64,000 nucleotides of DNA from Phytomonas francai (taxonomy: Eukaryota > Euglenozoa > Kinetoplastea > Trypanosomatida > Trypanosomatidae): the NCBI GenBank assembly GCA_001766655.1, contig MJCC01000004.1, positions 649,202 to 713,201 of the forward strand, in the 5' to 3' direction. The notes under the pieces are model-generated. The model saw only the letters and a list, made by a program, of their open reading frames with translations, was not told the origin of the DNA and did not search any database. Shown in pieces: positions 1 to 9,469 of this stretch (the first letter of the stretch is position 1; each line of letters begins with the position of its first letter). The position numbers were made by a program, and so were the translations under genes.

Positions 1-1005
1 GTGGAGGAGGAAGCGGTGCGCGCGGGCCGCGTCGGGGGAGCCGAGTTCGCTCTGCCCGCTCGTCCCGCTCCGCTCGCAGAGGAGGGCGGCGCAGTCGTCG
101 AAGCTGCGCGGCGGGCGCGCGAGGTGGAGGCACGCCGCGAGGTGCTCGCCCATCCCCGCCGCGAGGAGGACGTCGTAGACGTAGCGCGCGACGACGGCGG
201 GCGGGAGCGCGAGGGCGCTCGTCGGAAGGAGGCCGCAGGCCGCGAGCCGAAGCCCGGCCTCCCGTGCGACGCACCCCGGCAGCGTCAGCCCGGGCGTATC
301 CCAGAGGACGAGCGGGGGGTCCCGCGAGAGCGGCACGAGCCGCGGCGCGCGCGTCGTCCCGGGCGCGATGCCGACCCGCTCCGCCGTCCGCGAGCGCGCG
401 AAGTCGTCGCGGTGGAACTCGGCCTCGTGCGCGAGGCGAAGGGCGTTCACCAGCGTCGACTTCCCCACGTTCGGCATCCCGACGACGAGGCCGACGCGGG
501 CCGCGGTGCGGAAGGGCGGCGCCGGCACCACCGCCAGCGCGAAGCGGCGGACGGTCTCGACGATGTCGGCCCCGCCCCGGCGCGCGCTCGCGAAGACGGC
601 GAAGGTGCCCTTCGCGGGGCCGTCGCCATGCCCGTCGTAATACCGCTGGAGCGCGCGATTCGCGTCGGCGTTGGCGAGCTCGGCCTTGTTGAAGACGATC
701 AGCCGCGGCTTCCCGGCAGCACCGCGGCGGAGGTTGGGGTTCGCGGTCGTGAAGGGCAGCCGGGCGTCGCGGACCTCGAGGACAAAGTCCGCCTCCTTCA
801 GCTTCGCCGAGAGCTCGCGGGCGGCGGACTGCATGTGGCCCAGGTACCACGCCGCGCCCTTCTCGTCGATGTCGACAAAGGCCTCGCGGGAGATGCCCTG
901 GCGTTCGGTGCGGTCCATCGACTTCGCGTAGTTGCTCAGCGTGCGCTTCACCTTGCGCATGAAGGCGGGGTCGAAGACATTTCGCAGGCTCGACGTCAAC
1001 CGCAT
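1..1005 (-). CDS. MTG1: Mitochondrial ribosome-assembly GTPase MTG1 (3' end outside window)
   Basis: This is a circularly permuted GTPase of the YlqF/RbgA/MTG1 family, which helps mature the large subunit of the mitochondrial ribosome. The frame is open from an ATG at 1005 to the window edge (335 codons), so the C-terminus is missing. The motifs come in permuted order: G4 NKAE at residues 106-109, G5 SAR near 140, the P-loop GMPNVGKST at 176-184, then DTPG at 236-239. The G4 motif ends in Glu where Asp is usual. The N-terminus is basic and hydroxylated, compatible with mitochondrial import. Codons are extremely GC-rich, unlike the AT-rich spacer upstream. The family call is secure; the organelle is inferred from the family. 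Confidence 0.9.
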   Translation of the reverse strand, partial: MRLTSSLRNVFDPAFMRKVKRTLSNYAKSMDRTERQGISREAFVDIDEKGAAWYLGHMQSAARELSAKLKEADFVLEVRDARLPFTTANPNLRRGAAGKPRLIVFNKAELANADANRALQRYYDGHGDGPAKGTFAVFASARRGGADIVETVRRFALAVVPAPPFRTAARVGLVVGMPNVGKSTLVNALRLAHEAEFHRDDFARSRTAERVGIAPGTTRAPRLVPLSRDPPLVLWDTPGLTLPGCVAREAGLRLAACGLLPTSALALPPAVVARYVYDVLLAAGMGEHLAACLHLARPPRSFDDCAALLCERSGTSGQSELGSPDAARAHRFLLH

Positions 1006-1164
1006 GGTGCGCGAGAGACTCGACTAAAAAAAGAGAAAGAGAGGTGGAGGACAAGATGAAGATAAAAGTTAAAAATAATCAACTTCAGCACGACAAAGCA
1101 ACAAGGAGAGAAAATAAACCCATACCAACTGCGTTTGGGTCAATTCAGAAAGAATAACTTCAAA

Positions 1165-1214
1165 CACACACACACACACACACACACACAGATATAGATA
1201 TATATATATATATA
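1165..1214. repeat. Compound microsatellite (CA)n then (GATATA/TA)n
   Basis: Thirteen CA units are followed directly by GATATA and TA units. The same CA-then-TA arrangement recurs at 56235-56306. Confidence 0.9.
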
Positions 1215-1913
1215 CCTTATTCATTTATTTATCGTGTAGAGCTTACTACTATCAGGAAAAAGTACTTATTCTCTGAAAAGAATCAAGAAATTAAATGAAT
1301 AGTTAAAGTATACAGAGTTTAGTCAATATGTAAAAGGTATACCTCTTATGTGTAATTTTATCAAATATATAACATGGACGACTCTGAATAATGATTGAAA
1401 AGATTTTGGCCAGCTTCTTCTGTTTTTTTTCCTTTACACTTTGCTTCTATATCAATACATATTTAAGAATCGATTATTAAAAGCAATGATCCAAGAATAT
1501 GTGTAGATATAATCCCCTATATATAAAAATATATATATGCATATACAATACATACATAAAATTAATCCCTTTATAAGCAAACAGCGAGTCTTGGACTCAA
1601 AAATAATAATTTTCTTCCTTGAAATTGGGAAAATGCTATTTGAAAATGTCAAACATTATTATTCTCAAAATACAGAACCTCACAAGTGAAACGTTTAGCA
1701 TTTGCATAAAATTCTAAAATATCATACACTTGGCAAGGGAAGAAATTAAGACAAATACGATATTCTTCACTGTAATATGTATAAATGAACACACCAACCG
1801 AAAGAAACAATTACCTTTTATAATTAGTATCAAAGGAAAAGCATTATATAGCTCTATTTTATTTTTTGGTTTAAATTTCACTCCTTGCCATCTTTCGTAA
1901 TTAAAAAAGAAGA

Positions 1914-1932
1914 GGGGGGGGGGGGGGGGGGG
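1914..1932. repeat. Homopolymer of 19 G
   Basis: An uninterrupted G run in AT-rich spacer. It reads as C on the transcribed sense strand. Other long homopolymers of this kind are at 24038-24050, 62620-62633 (G) and 39960-39974 (C). Confidence 0.9.
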
Positions 1933-3473
1933 AGGGGATGCTACCTATTAATACTCAACAGAAAATGCATAGTGGCAATTAAAAAATCTCAAACGCTGAA
2001 GAACGAAAAGTTCGGCTCTGAAATTAAACAGGTATTACCAACAAAAGAATCGTGTCCTACTTTACCGTATCTCCTTCCTACGAAGCTTAAATCTTTTACG
2101 ATTTTTTTAATCACATGAAGTTATTTGATGATGTGTCTGCTCAGAATACCAAGATAGTAAAACACAAAGAAAAAGCAAACAATGAGTATATTTGTCTTCA
2201 TTTCTCATGTGCATGAAAAAAAAGTAGTAATAAAAGTAGGAAAAAAAACGCAATTAAATCAAAGGAAAAACGATGAAAACGTGCTTCATTTTTTAACTTT
2301 AAAATAATACCTCTTTAAAGGATTAATACATACATAGCGACCTATTGAATATGCTATTAAGCTCATTTCAAACGGTTGAGTTTATTTCTGAGAGAAGCTT
2401 GACAGTAATCTGGTTTATTTTAATGAAATTATTGCATAAGCGCATTCATTTTATTCTTTTTAGGTGAATCTTTTCACAGCAAAAAAATGTTTTAAATGTT
2501 CATGTACTTTTGCTGAACAAAAAGAATTGGAAAATTAGGAGTGATTTAAACCGTATTAAAGTACAAAAGAAACAAATTACAAAAAATACATATTAGAAAC
2601 AGGAAAAAGATACCCCTATTGTAACGAAAATATTTATGTTTTAAAGGATTGATATATTGGCTGTAATGGCGATTTTATTGCTATTTATACTATTAATTGA
2701 CTGTTATAATGGATTCTCCAAAGTAACACAGTAGGTAAAGCGTTTGTTCAAACTGGACTTTCGAATAAAAAAGATCTGGTTGCCGCTACTGGTAGATCAT
2801 AACTTAGAGAGGACTGATGTACATCCTTTTTCAGGCGAAAATAATTAAATATGACCTGGAAAAAGGAGAAAAAGATGCACAGAAGCCACTAATGAATCAG
2901 AGCCTTCCCTTTAGCATTTACTCCCGTTAAAGCGAACTTATGCGAAGTTTAGAAGTCAACCTCATGTTGTTTTAAGTGTGTATGCATAACAGGCGCACCT
3001 ATGCAGACAGATGTGCTATATATTATCATCTTATATTTACATATAATGATGTTTTCCTTTAAACTATATCGGGGAGGGGGAGAGGGAGGCTGAAGTGCTT
3101 TTTACCCAAGAGTATTTACTGCTTCCTAGAATATCTTTTTTAGTTATATATTTTATTATAATTCTCACAAACATCCATTTCTGTATCTAGAACTTCCCTT
3201 AATTCCCTTTTTACATAGATCCCATGCAATTATGTAGAGCGCAACAATAATTTAAATTCTATCATGGCAATTACAAGAAGACGTAGATAGCAAAAGTATC
3301 CAGTAAAAACGCCTCTTAAGCAATACAGACAACGAAATATCTAAGAATAGAGGAAGATCTGGGGGAAAAGAGCCACTTCCTGTGAAATATATATATGCGT
3401 GTAACAGAAACCCATACCACAATGCACAGCTCTATCCCCTCACCCCCGCCCCGAGCACGCGGCGTGCCGGCGC

Positions 3474-3532
3474 TCCCGTCACACACCCCGTCACACACAC
3501 ACCCCGTCACACACACACCCACACACCCCCCC
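3474..3532. repeat. CA-rich minisatellite abutting an assembly gap
   Basis: Three imperfect copies of a CCCGTCACACA-type unit run into a C run and then straight into the gap of N. The low complexity probably explains why assembly failed here. Confidence 0.75.
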
Positions 3533-4112
3533 NNNNNNNNNNNNNNNNNNNNNNNNNNNNNNNNNNNNNNNNNNNNNNNNNNNNNNNNNNNNNNNNNNNN
3601 NNNNNNNNNNNNNNNNNNNNNNNNNNNNNNNNNNNNNNNNNNNNNNNNNNNNNNNNNNNNNNNNNNNNNNNNNNNNNNNNNNNNNNNNNNNNNNNNNNNN
3701 NNNACGCCGCGGGCGCGGGCGCGGGCGCGGGCGAGGACGAGGGCCCCGACGACGGCGGCGCGGCCCCCGCGACGATGCGGCCGTCGGGCGTGAGGAAGTG
3801 CCCCGGGGGCTCGGCGACCTGCATGTAGTCCTGCGGGCGGTAGACCTCGGCACCGCTCGCGCGCAGCCTGTCGAGCTGGGACTGGCTGCCGTGGAAGAAC
3901 GTGCAGCGGTCGCGGAGGCAGACGCTTGTGTTGAAGAACGTGCACGTGCTCCACGGCATCGGGCGCGCCTCTCCATTTTGGATGTGCATGTAGGGGCAGC
4001 TCGGATTGCGCGGGCAGCTGCCGGTGTTGAAGAAGTTCTTGCAGATGATACCCTTATTCCGCAGCATCTCGGAAACATGCTGGCAACATTGCTCTACACT
4101 TAGGTGGTGCAT
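3507..4112 (-). CDS. CCCH zinc-finger protein, 3' part interrupted by gap
   Basis: A putative RNA-binding protein with two tandem CCCH zinc fingers near the N-terminus. Finger 1 is C24-x8-C33-x5-C39-x3-H43; finger 2 is C57-x7-C65-x4-C70-x3-H74. A region rich in Pro, Ala and Ser follows and runs into 171 N at 3533-3703. The 3' end given (3507) assumes the gap length is correct and ends in a CA-repeat frame, so the true stop may be elsewhere. CCCH proteins of this size commonly control mRNA stability in trypanosomatids, where regulation is largely post-transcriptional; the targets are unknown. A pyrimidine tract at 4251-4275 (minus sense) followed by AG at 4242-4243 is a plausible splice acceptor for it. 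Confidence 0.75.
   Translation of the reverse strand: MHHLSVEQCCQHVSEMLRNKGIICKNFFNTGSCPRNPSCPYMHIQNGEARPMPWSTCTFFNTSVCLRDRCTFFHGSQSQLDRLRASGAEVYRPQDYMQVAEPPGHFLTPDGRIVAGAAPPSSGPSSSPAPAPAPAAXXXXXXXXXXXXXXXXXXXXXXXXXXXXXXXXXXXXXXXXXXXXXXXXXXXXXXXXXXGGVWVCV
3533..3703. other. Assembly gap (171 N)
   Basis: An unresolved stretch inside the 3' half of the CCCH zinc-finger gene, flanked by GC-rich Ala/Pro-coding sequence on one side and a CA minisatellite on the other. Confidence 0.99.
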
Positions 4113-4588
4113 TTAACAAGAAAAGAAAGCAAAATAAAAAAGAACTCCTCCCTCCCTAGCAAATTTACACAACAACAATATGGATAAACACTATATTTAT
4201 ATGTAATCAAATGCCTATTTTGTTTGCTTGTTTTTCTTTTTCTTTTTCGTAAGAGAAGAGAAGAGAAGAGGAAAATTCTTGAAAGGCTCATCCACAGGCT
4301 AATACGACGGATAAAGGGGAGTAGGTAGGTATCCCCATTTACAAATGCATTTTATAACAAATAGCTCAATGTAAGATTTCTCATTTCCTCTTCGGGAAAA
4401 TAAATGAAATAATACAATATCCACATTAAAAAAAATATATATATTAGCATGATGTGTCGGGTTAATCCGAACTCAATCATTTATACATTTATGCGATTTT
4501 ATCGCCACTAATACCAAAATTCCGACGTCCTTGCGTCAACCTTCACAGTATAGATTGCACCTTGTTCCCACCCCCTCCAGATCCCTAT
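4113..4588. other. Spacer with probable splice acceptor of CCCH gene
   Basis: AT-rich spacer. The purine tract at 4251-4275 is a pyrimidine tract on the sense strand. The first AG after it lies at 4242-4243, giving a leader of about 130 nt. Nothing else is recognisable. Confidence 0.45.
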
Positions 4589-6673
4589 CTAAACAAGTCC
4601 AAAAATAAAGTGCAGTGTGGTGCTTGTTAGGCCAAAAATAATGGAATTACTAGCAAAGCGAAGGGAGTATCCGGCGAAGAGATTCCGCCCGACGCTCGGC
4701 GAGGGCTGCGGATCGTAAATCGAGCGAATAAAACCTCGACGAGCGCGGCGCTGAGCGGCGTAGAGCAGAACATCAAGCCCCGTCGACGCCACAAAAGCCG
4801 AGGAAAGCGCAATAGCACGATAATGATCGCAATAGCCGTAAAAATAATTATTGTCATTGTTATTTTGTTCAAGATAATGATCATGGTGAGAGCGGGGGTG
4901 GTGCTCCTGGGCGAGATCCACGCGGGGGCGCCATACCGAAGAGGGAGATGGGACGACCGCCGCGCCGAGGGTCTCATACCAGGCAATCCAATACATCTGC
5001 AAAGGCAATAGCACACTAAAAGGGGCTACAAATAAAGAACCCTGCAACAACTTTCGAAAAGGCAGCGGACCCGCACTAATGGGCCCGAAATGACGCGCAA
5101 TCGCCGCGTTTAAGATCGGATACGTGACGACATGCGCGGCGACGGACGAAAGAAAAAAGGCGGCGCCCATAGCATAGTATGGATGCAGTGTATCCACAAT
5201 CCCTGCCTCTCTTTTACAAGGATAAGAATGCCTGTCCGTGTTGTTAAGCGGCGGTAGCATTTCGTTATTTCGATTCTTGTGGAGGAGCCTCACCAGAGCT
5301 CCTGCGAGGACCCCTTGAACGGCGGAAAAAAACACGCCATGCGCGAAAACCCAGCCTGCCAGCGACCAAACCCCCCCTCGGAGCAAAAACATGCCGATCT
5401 GATGCTCCATCCAACGTAACGTAAAAGGCGCACAGGGGAGTGCGCAGAGAGAGAATAAAACCCCAGAGCTGAAAAGACGCAACCCAAAAAAGCGGGTTTC
5501 ATCGCCAGTATGGAAATTTATAAGCCAACGCCGCGGAAAAATAAGCTCGCGATCGGTGAAGATGTCGTCCAGGCTTGAAAGGGCGTCCATCCCGCACGAA
5601 CAGCGGATTTGATTTAAAAAATCTAACCGTCTTTTCTCCTCCTCCTCCTCCTCCTCCATCTCCTTTTGCGACTTCTCTTCCTCCCCTTCAACTTCCTTCG
5701 TAATCTTTTCAGTTGTAAAGGATGGCGTTGAGGTTTCACTTTCCGCCAAGGAATCCTTTTTGTCGTCGCCGTTGATTTTTCGCTTAATCAAGTGGAGCCT
5801 GCCAAGGTTGGATTCACGATCTACGAAGTTAAAACGGTCGTCGTCGAGGAAATCAAACGGCCGTAAGGAGGAGGCTGGGGGGAAGCCGCATGTAATCCCC
5901 GCACGGCACCATAAATCGCCAATCAGCTCCGAGCAAACCATTTTATCGGTAAAATTATGCCCATCCACCCAAAAATGGCCCTCTTTCCAATTCACCGAAA
6001 GAGGATCCTCAGCATCCTCTCGTTTAAGATGCGAGAAGCAGAAGTTCAATAAAAAAATCTGGGATCGTTTATAGGCGGCTATAATTTCGCGGTAGCGGGT
6101 TTGCCGGACAGCGCTATTAGTACGATTGGAAAGCTCCTCAAAGTTGTCGATTTCTCGCTGCAACTGTGTGAATTTGTGCGCCGCATCGATGCGATCAAGC
6201 TTATCCGGTGGCGAGAGCATCGAAGGAAGAAGATCTATAATGTTAGAACGATAAGGAATGATGAAAAGAGCTTCAAGATGCCGCAGAAGGTTTCCTTCGG
6301 CTTTCTCAGCTACTTTTTCGTCCATCAAAAGCGGCCGTAAAGCGATTTCACCCGCGGAGGATTGCAGGACTCGCTTCTCAGCGGAGTAAAGCGTAACGCC
6401 GTTTAGGTTCGTTTCTAAAATGTAAGTCCTGGATGGAGAGGGGTCGATAATTCTACGTTGCATTTCCGGCTGATCTTTCAAATGTAAGTCGTTGAGCTTC
6501 ACGATCATTCCAACATGATCAAATCGGCTCTCGATCTTTGAGAGCAGGCAAAGACCTGCGCAGATAGGCGACTTCATAGCAAGACAATTACGATTCATGA
6601 GGACGACATCTCCAGTACGGGAAAAATCAAGCAGGAATTGATTCCCTCCCTTCTCATCAACACTTGTCGACAT
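4589..6673 (-). CDS. YiiX/LRAT-like permuted papain-fold enzyme fused to a carrier-like membrane domain
   Basis: A 694-residue protein with two parts. Residues about 18-280 resemble the circularly permuted papain-like (YiiX, NlpC/P60, LRAT) fold: GDVVLM at 21-26, FDHVGMIV with candidate catalytic H53, YILETN with E88, and MVCSEL with candidate nucleophile C247. A charged linker with an acidic run (about 327-347) follows. Residues about 393-694 are hydrophobic, with three segments spaced by about 105-110 residues (near 411, 517 and 630). Each has a P/T-x-x-x helix end and then a second helix, like a degenerate three-repeat mitochondrial carrier. The enzyme class could be amidase, protease or acyltransferase; the substrate is unknown. 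The start is the first ATG (6673); the frame extends upstream only through a TTG. Confidence 0.65.
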   Translation of the reverse strand: MSTSVDEKGGNQFLLDFSRTGDVVLMNRNCLAMKSPICAGLCLLSKIESRFDHVGMIVKLNDLHLKDQPEMQRRIIDPSPSRTYILETNLNGVTLYSAEKRVLQSSAGEIALRPLLMDEKVAEKAEGNLLRHLEALFIIPYRSNIIDLLPSMLSPPDKLDRIDAAHKFTQLQREIDNFEELSNRTNSAVRQTRYREIIAAYKRSQIFLLNFCFSHLKREDAEDPLSVNWKEGHFWVDGHNFTDKMVCSELIGDLWCRAGITCGFPPASSLRPFDFLDDDRFNFVDRESNLGRLHLIKRKINGDDKKDSLAESETSTPSFTTEKITKEVEGEEEKSQKEMEEEEEEEKRRLDFLNQIRCSCGMDALSSLDDIFTDRELIFPRRWLINFHTGDETRFFGLRLFSSGVLFSLCALPCAPFTLRWMEHQIGMFLLRGGVWSLAGWVFAHGVFFSAVQGVLAGALVRLLHKNRNNEMLPPLNNTDRHSYPCKREAGIVDTLHPYYAMGAAFFLSSVAAHVVTYPILNAAIARHFGPISAGPLPFRKLLQGSLFVAPFSVLLPLQMYWIAWYETLGAAVVPSPSSVWRPRVDLAQEHHPRSHHDHYLEQNNNDNNYFYGYCDHYRAIALSSAFVASTGLDVLLYAAQRRARRGFIRSIYDPQPSPSVGRNLFAGYSLRFASNSIIFGLTSTTLHFIFGLV

Positions 6674-7120
6674 GTTGAAGGAAAGGAAAACTTTCTTTGC
6701 CAATACCTACCCCTGGTTACTCCGCGTTACTTCCTTCTTTTCCTTAATATTCGTCTTTCCCCCTCAAAACGCTATTTCAGCTGATACTGTAGTGAACCAT
6801 AAGAGTGAAAACCAGAAGAAGCTAATAGAATAAACCTGCAGTAGATATATTTTTTTGAGGTGAGAGGGGGAATAGGGGTGTAGTGGAGATTCAGAAAGGG
6901 AAAAAGGAAAAACAGCAAATGGGCATACAAAATACTATCAAAACAAACGAGCAGGATAAACAATCCTTGAACTCGTTATTATTATTACTATTACCCTCTC
7001 AAAGCATCCCTATTGATATTACTAATCAGTGATATCTGAATTAGCGAAGATTCGAAACGATTTTAGGAAAGGAAGTTGGTTTTGAAGTATTCCAAAAAAA
7101 AAAAATCAAAAAAAAAATTA
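6674..7120. other. Spacer, no gene seen
   Basis: AT-rich sequence between two minus-strand genes. The sense strand has a short pyrimidine stretch directly before the ATG at 6673, but no clear AG choice could be made. Confidence 0.5.
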
Positions 7121-8389
7121 CTATGATTTCATACACTCAATCCAGTCCAAGACGTTGTGTAGCTCATCGTGTAATTGCCGGAGGCTTTCTCTCGTGCTGT
7201 TGTCAAGCAAGTAATTCGACTTCGATCGTACCGAGCCCTTCTCGACCGGGAACTCGGAAAAAAAAATGCGGTTAATCGGGACGCATGTTTCCAAAATATC
7301 GAGGATCACCTCTCGCGCGAAGCGATTCTCACACCCCCCAACCCTATCCATTTTACTTATCACGATAAACCCCGCAACATTGCCAAGGAGCGCCTGCAGC
7401 CAGGCGAAGAGCTTCTTCAGGTGCAGAACGACCCCTTCTGCATCTCTCGCGGGGATATATCGACTCTGCCAACGTAAATTTTGTACCCACCCCGCATCCT
7501 CCACGAGATCAATCGCTGGGATTACCACTACACATTGACGGCACCGATTCGAGGGCACCGGGGCGAGGGCCTTCACCTCGTCGAGCGGGATCGCGTCGGA
7601 GCCGACGAGCCGCGTCCCCCATGGGAGGCCCTCGACGAGCTTTCGAATCAACTCCTCATCGCCGACCTCATAGCAGTACCCCGGAGTATCGATGAAAAAC
7701 CACGAAGGGTTCGGCAGGCGGTCCGGGAAGGGCTCAAGGGAGGTGGTACCGTGGAAGCCGCACCTCCCCACCGGCGCTGAGGGCCACCGCTGATTCCCCG
7801 CCAAGGCAGCCCGAAACGCGTTGATAAAAGTGGATTTCCCCCCTTGCAGGGGCCCCAAGACGAGAATATTTACCCCTGACGACGCGGTCGGGAAGTTCAC
7901 CAGGGCCTCTCCGGAAAGCAAGGTCATGCTGGGATGACTGCTGCGCGACGGGAGGATCCGCGGCACGGGTCGCCGCCGCCCCTCTTCGAAAAGCGAGGAC
8001 GGCGGCCTTCTTCCCCCCCCACCATCACTACTACGAGAAGGCCTTCCAACCATAACAGGGGGATAGGCAAAACTAGGCAAAAGGGTCTGGCTTCCCATCA
8101 TACGATGCGGCATTCGCGTCCCATAGAAGGTGGTATTCAAGGTACATTTTTGCATGCCTTCCGTGACGTGAAGGTGAGGATGAGAGTGAGGGTTTGCCGG
8201 GATTACCCGCCGCTCGCTTTCGTCGGAGTCTAAATCGGAGCAGGAGGTGGTGGGGGTCCTTTCCCCGTGCAAGAATTCCTCTTCTTTACTATTACCATCA
8301 CGAGAAAAATCGGAGGAAATTTCACTATCCGAGGCGAGAATTACCTGTTTAGAAGGCGGGACAGTCGATTTCTTGCTCCAAAACAACAT
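7121..8389 (-). CDS. P-loop GTPase of IFI44-like type
   Basis: A 422-residue protein with a long, low-complexity, Ser/Arg-rich N-terminus and a GTPase domain from about residue 170. The P-loop is GPLQGGKST (179-187, Lys185), a conserved GTTS lies at 214-217 and DTPG at 234-237. ISKMD later in the chain is a G4-like motif in place of NKxD. The spacing and the pattern GKSTFINAFRAAL ... G.TT ... DTPG ... GLPWGT ... CVVV resemble the metazoan IFI44/IFI44L GTPase group more than Ras or septin families. The role is unknown. The upstream frame begins at a TTG, so the ATG three codons later (8389) is taken. The IFI44 relationship is an inference from motif layout. Confidence 0.6.
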   Translation of the reverse strand: MLFWSKKSTVPPSKQVILASDSEISSDFSRDGNSKEEEFLHGERTPTTSCSDLDSDESERRVIPANPHSHPHLHVTEGMQKCTLNTTFYGTRMPHRMMGSQTLLPSFAYPPVMVGRPSRSSDGGGGRRPPSSLFEEGRRRPVPRILPSRSSHPSMTLLSGEALVNFPTASSGVNILVLGPLQGGKSTFINAFRAALAGNQRWPSAPVGRCGFHGTTSLEPFPDRLPNPSWFFIDTPGYCYEVGDEELIRKLVEGLPWGTRLVGSDAIPLDEVKALAPVPSNRCRQCVVVIPAIDLVEDAGWVQNLRWQSRYIPARDAEGVVLHLKKLFAWLQALLGNVAGFIVISKMDRVGGCENRFAREVILDILETCVPINRIFFSEFPVEKGSVRSKSNYLLDNSTRESLRQLHDELHNVLDWIECMKS

Positions 8390-9469
8390 CTTTAACAAAT
8401 AATAATAGTTACAGGATTCTAATAACCAGTGCCCTTGTATATGTATACTTGTTTATGCATATAATATAAGTCTTATAGGATTGACCTGTTTATGTCCCTA
8501 AAATAGAAAGATCCTTTTTTGCTTTTCTATTTTTAGAGGGCGGCCTGCTAATATCAAGATAAAAGAAGACCGATGGAAATGCTTAATGACGTTGCAATAA
8601 TAACTAAAAAAAAAATAGAAACCATCGCATGACAAAGAAAATGCTTTTAGTGATTGGGCGCATCGTGTAACAGAAAAAAGGCAACGAAAAGTAAGTCCTT
8701 CTATATACATTGTACCTTCACCTGTCATAAGAAGCGGCGCCAGGTAAAGGGAAAGGAGGAGGGGCGGAGGGCGCCACGTTATTAGCATTAAGGACCCCTT
8801 CGGTGTCGCCTCATTGACATAGCTTTGGAGAACACCAGCATATCTGAGAGTATAAATTTCTATAGGATGTAAAATTAATTCCCTTTTACACACACCTTTG
8901 ATTTGAAGACATTGTATTTGGTGTCCAGTATACTCCTATCATTGAATTCACTTTTTTATATAGAAGTATTATTCACTTTAACCAAAAGAAGTGGACCAGA
9001 GAAAAATAACTAGAGCTACATTTATTCAATTGCTACATTAAAAACATAGTAATATGATCAAAATGCATACAAAAATAGTAAACGCGGTACACCTGCTGCT
9101 AATCCTGACACATCCTACGTTTACAGAACCAAAATACATTCACTGTTATTCAGATTCCATATTCAGTACAGTGATAACTAAAATTTTAAACAGCCATTTT
9201 ACATTAACAAAATATTTTGATAGGAGGATCAAGCATACAATTTCTCAGTCCATGCGAAATAGGGGAAAAATGCACTTTCTCTGATATAAAAAGAGTAAAT
9301 ACTTTCGATTGCTAAGCTTTTTATCTATAATAAAAAAACAAAACGTACTAGTAATCATAAATAATGATTATCATTCCATCCTTTAGAATGGGCATTTGAG
9401 TGTATCTACTTAGGGTTCTCTTTGTGGTGAAGTGCTCTAATTTAGTGCATCATTATGACTACTAGTCGC
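8390..9469. other. AT-rich spacer, no gene seen
   Basis: About 1.1 kb. Short open frames exist on both strands (for example 8498-8893 minus with only a GTG start, and 9054-9284 plus). None has a recognisable motif or gene-like composition. Confidence 0.5.

Larger units (their letters stand above)
1006..3506. other. Long AT-rich spacer with microsatellites
   Basis: About 2.5 kb without a credible gene. It holds a compound (CA)n/(TA)n repeat at 1165-1214 and a run of 19 G at 1914-1932. Short open frames on both strands are AT-rich and look random. It must contain the 5' leader of MTG1 and the 3' untranslated region of the CCCH gene. Confidence 0.6.

Noticed and set aside
1..1059. Plus-strand open frame of 352 codons
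   Set aside because: It is the GC-rich antisense shadow of MTG1, starts at GTG and has low-complexity Arg/Glu/Ala composition.
6674..6703. Ten-residue N-terminal extension of the YiiX-like protein
   Set aside because: It starts at TTG; in a eukaryotic nucleus the ATG at 6673 is the credible start.
8498..8893. Minus-strand 131-codon frame
   Set aside because: Its only long start is GTG, it is AT-driven and it has no motif.
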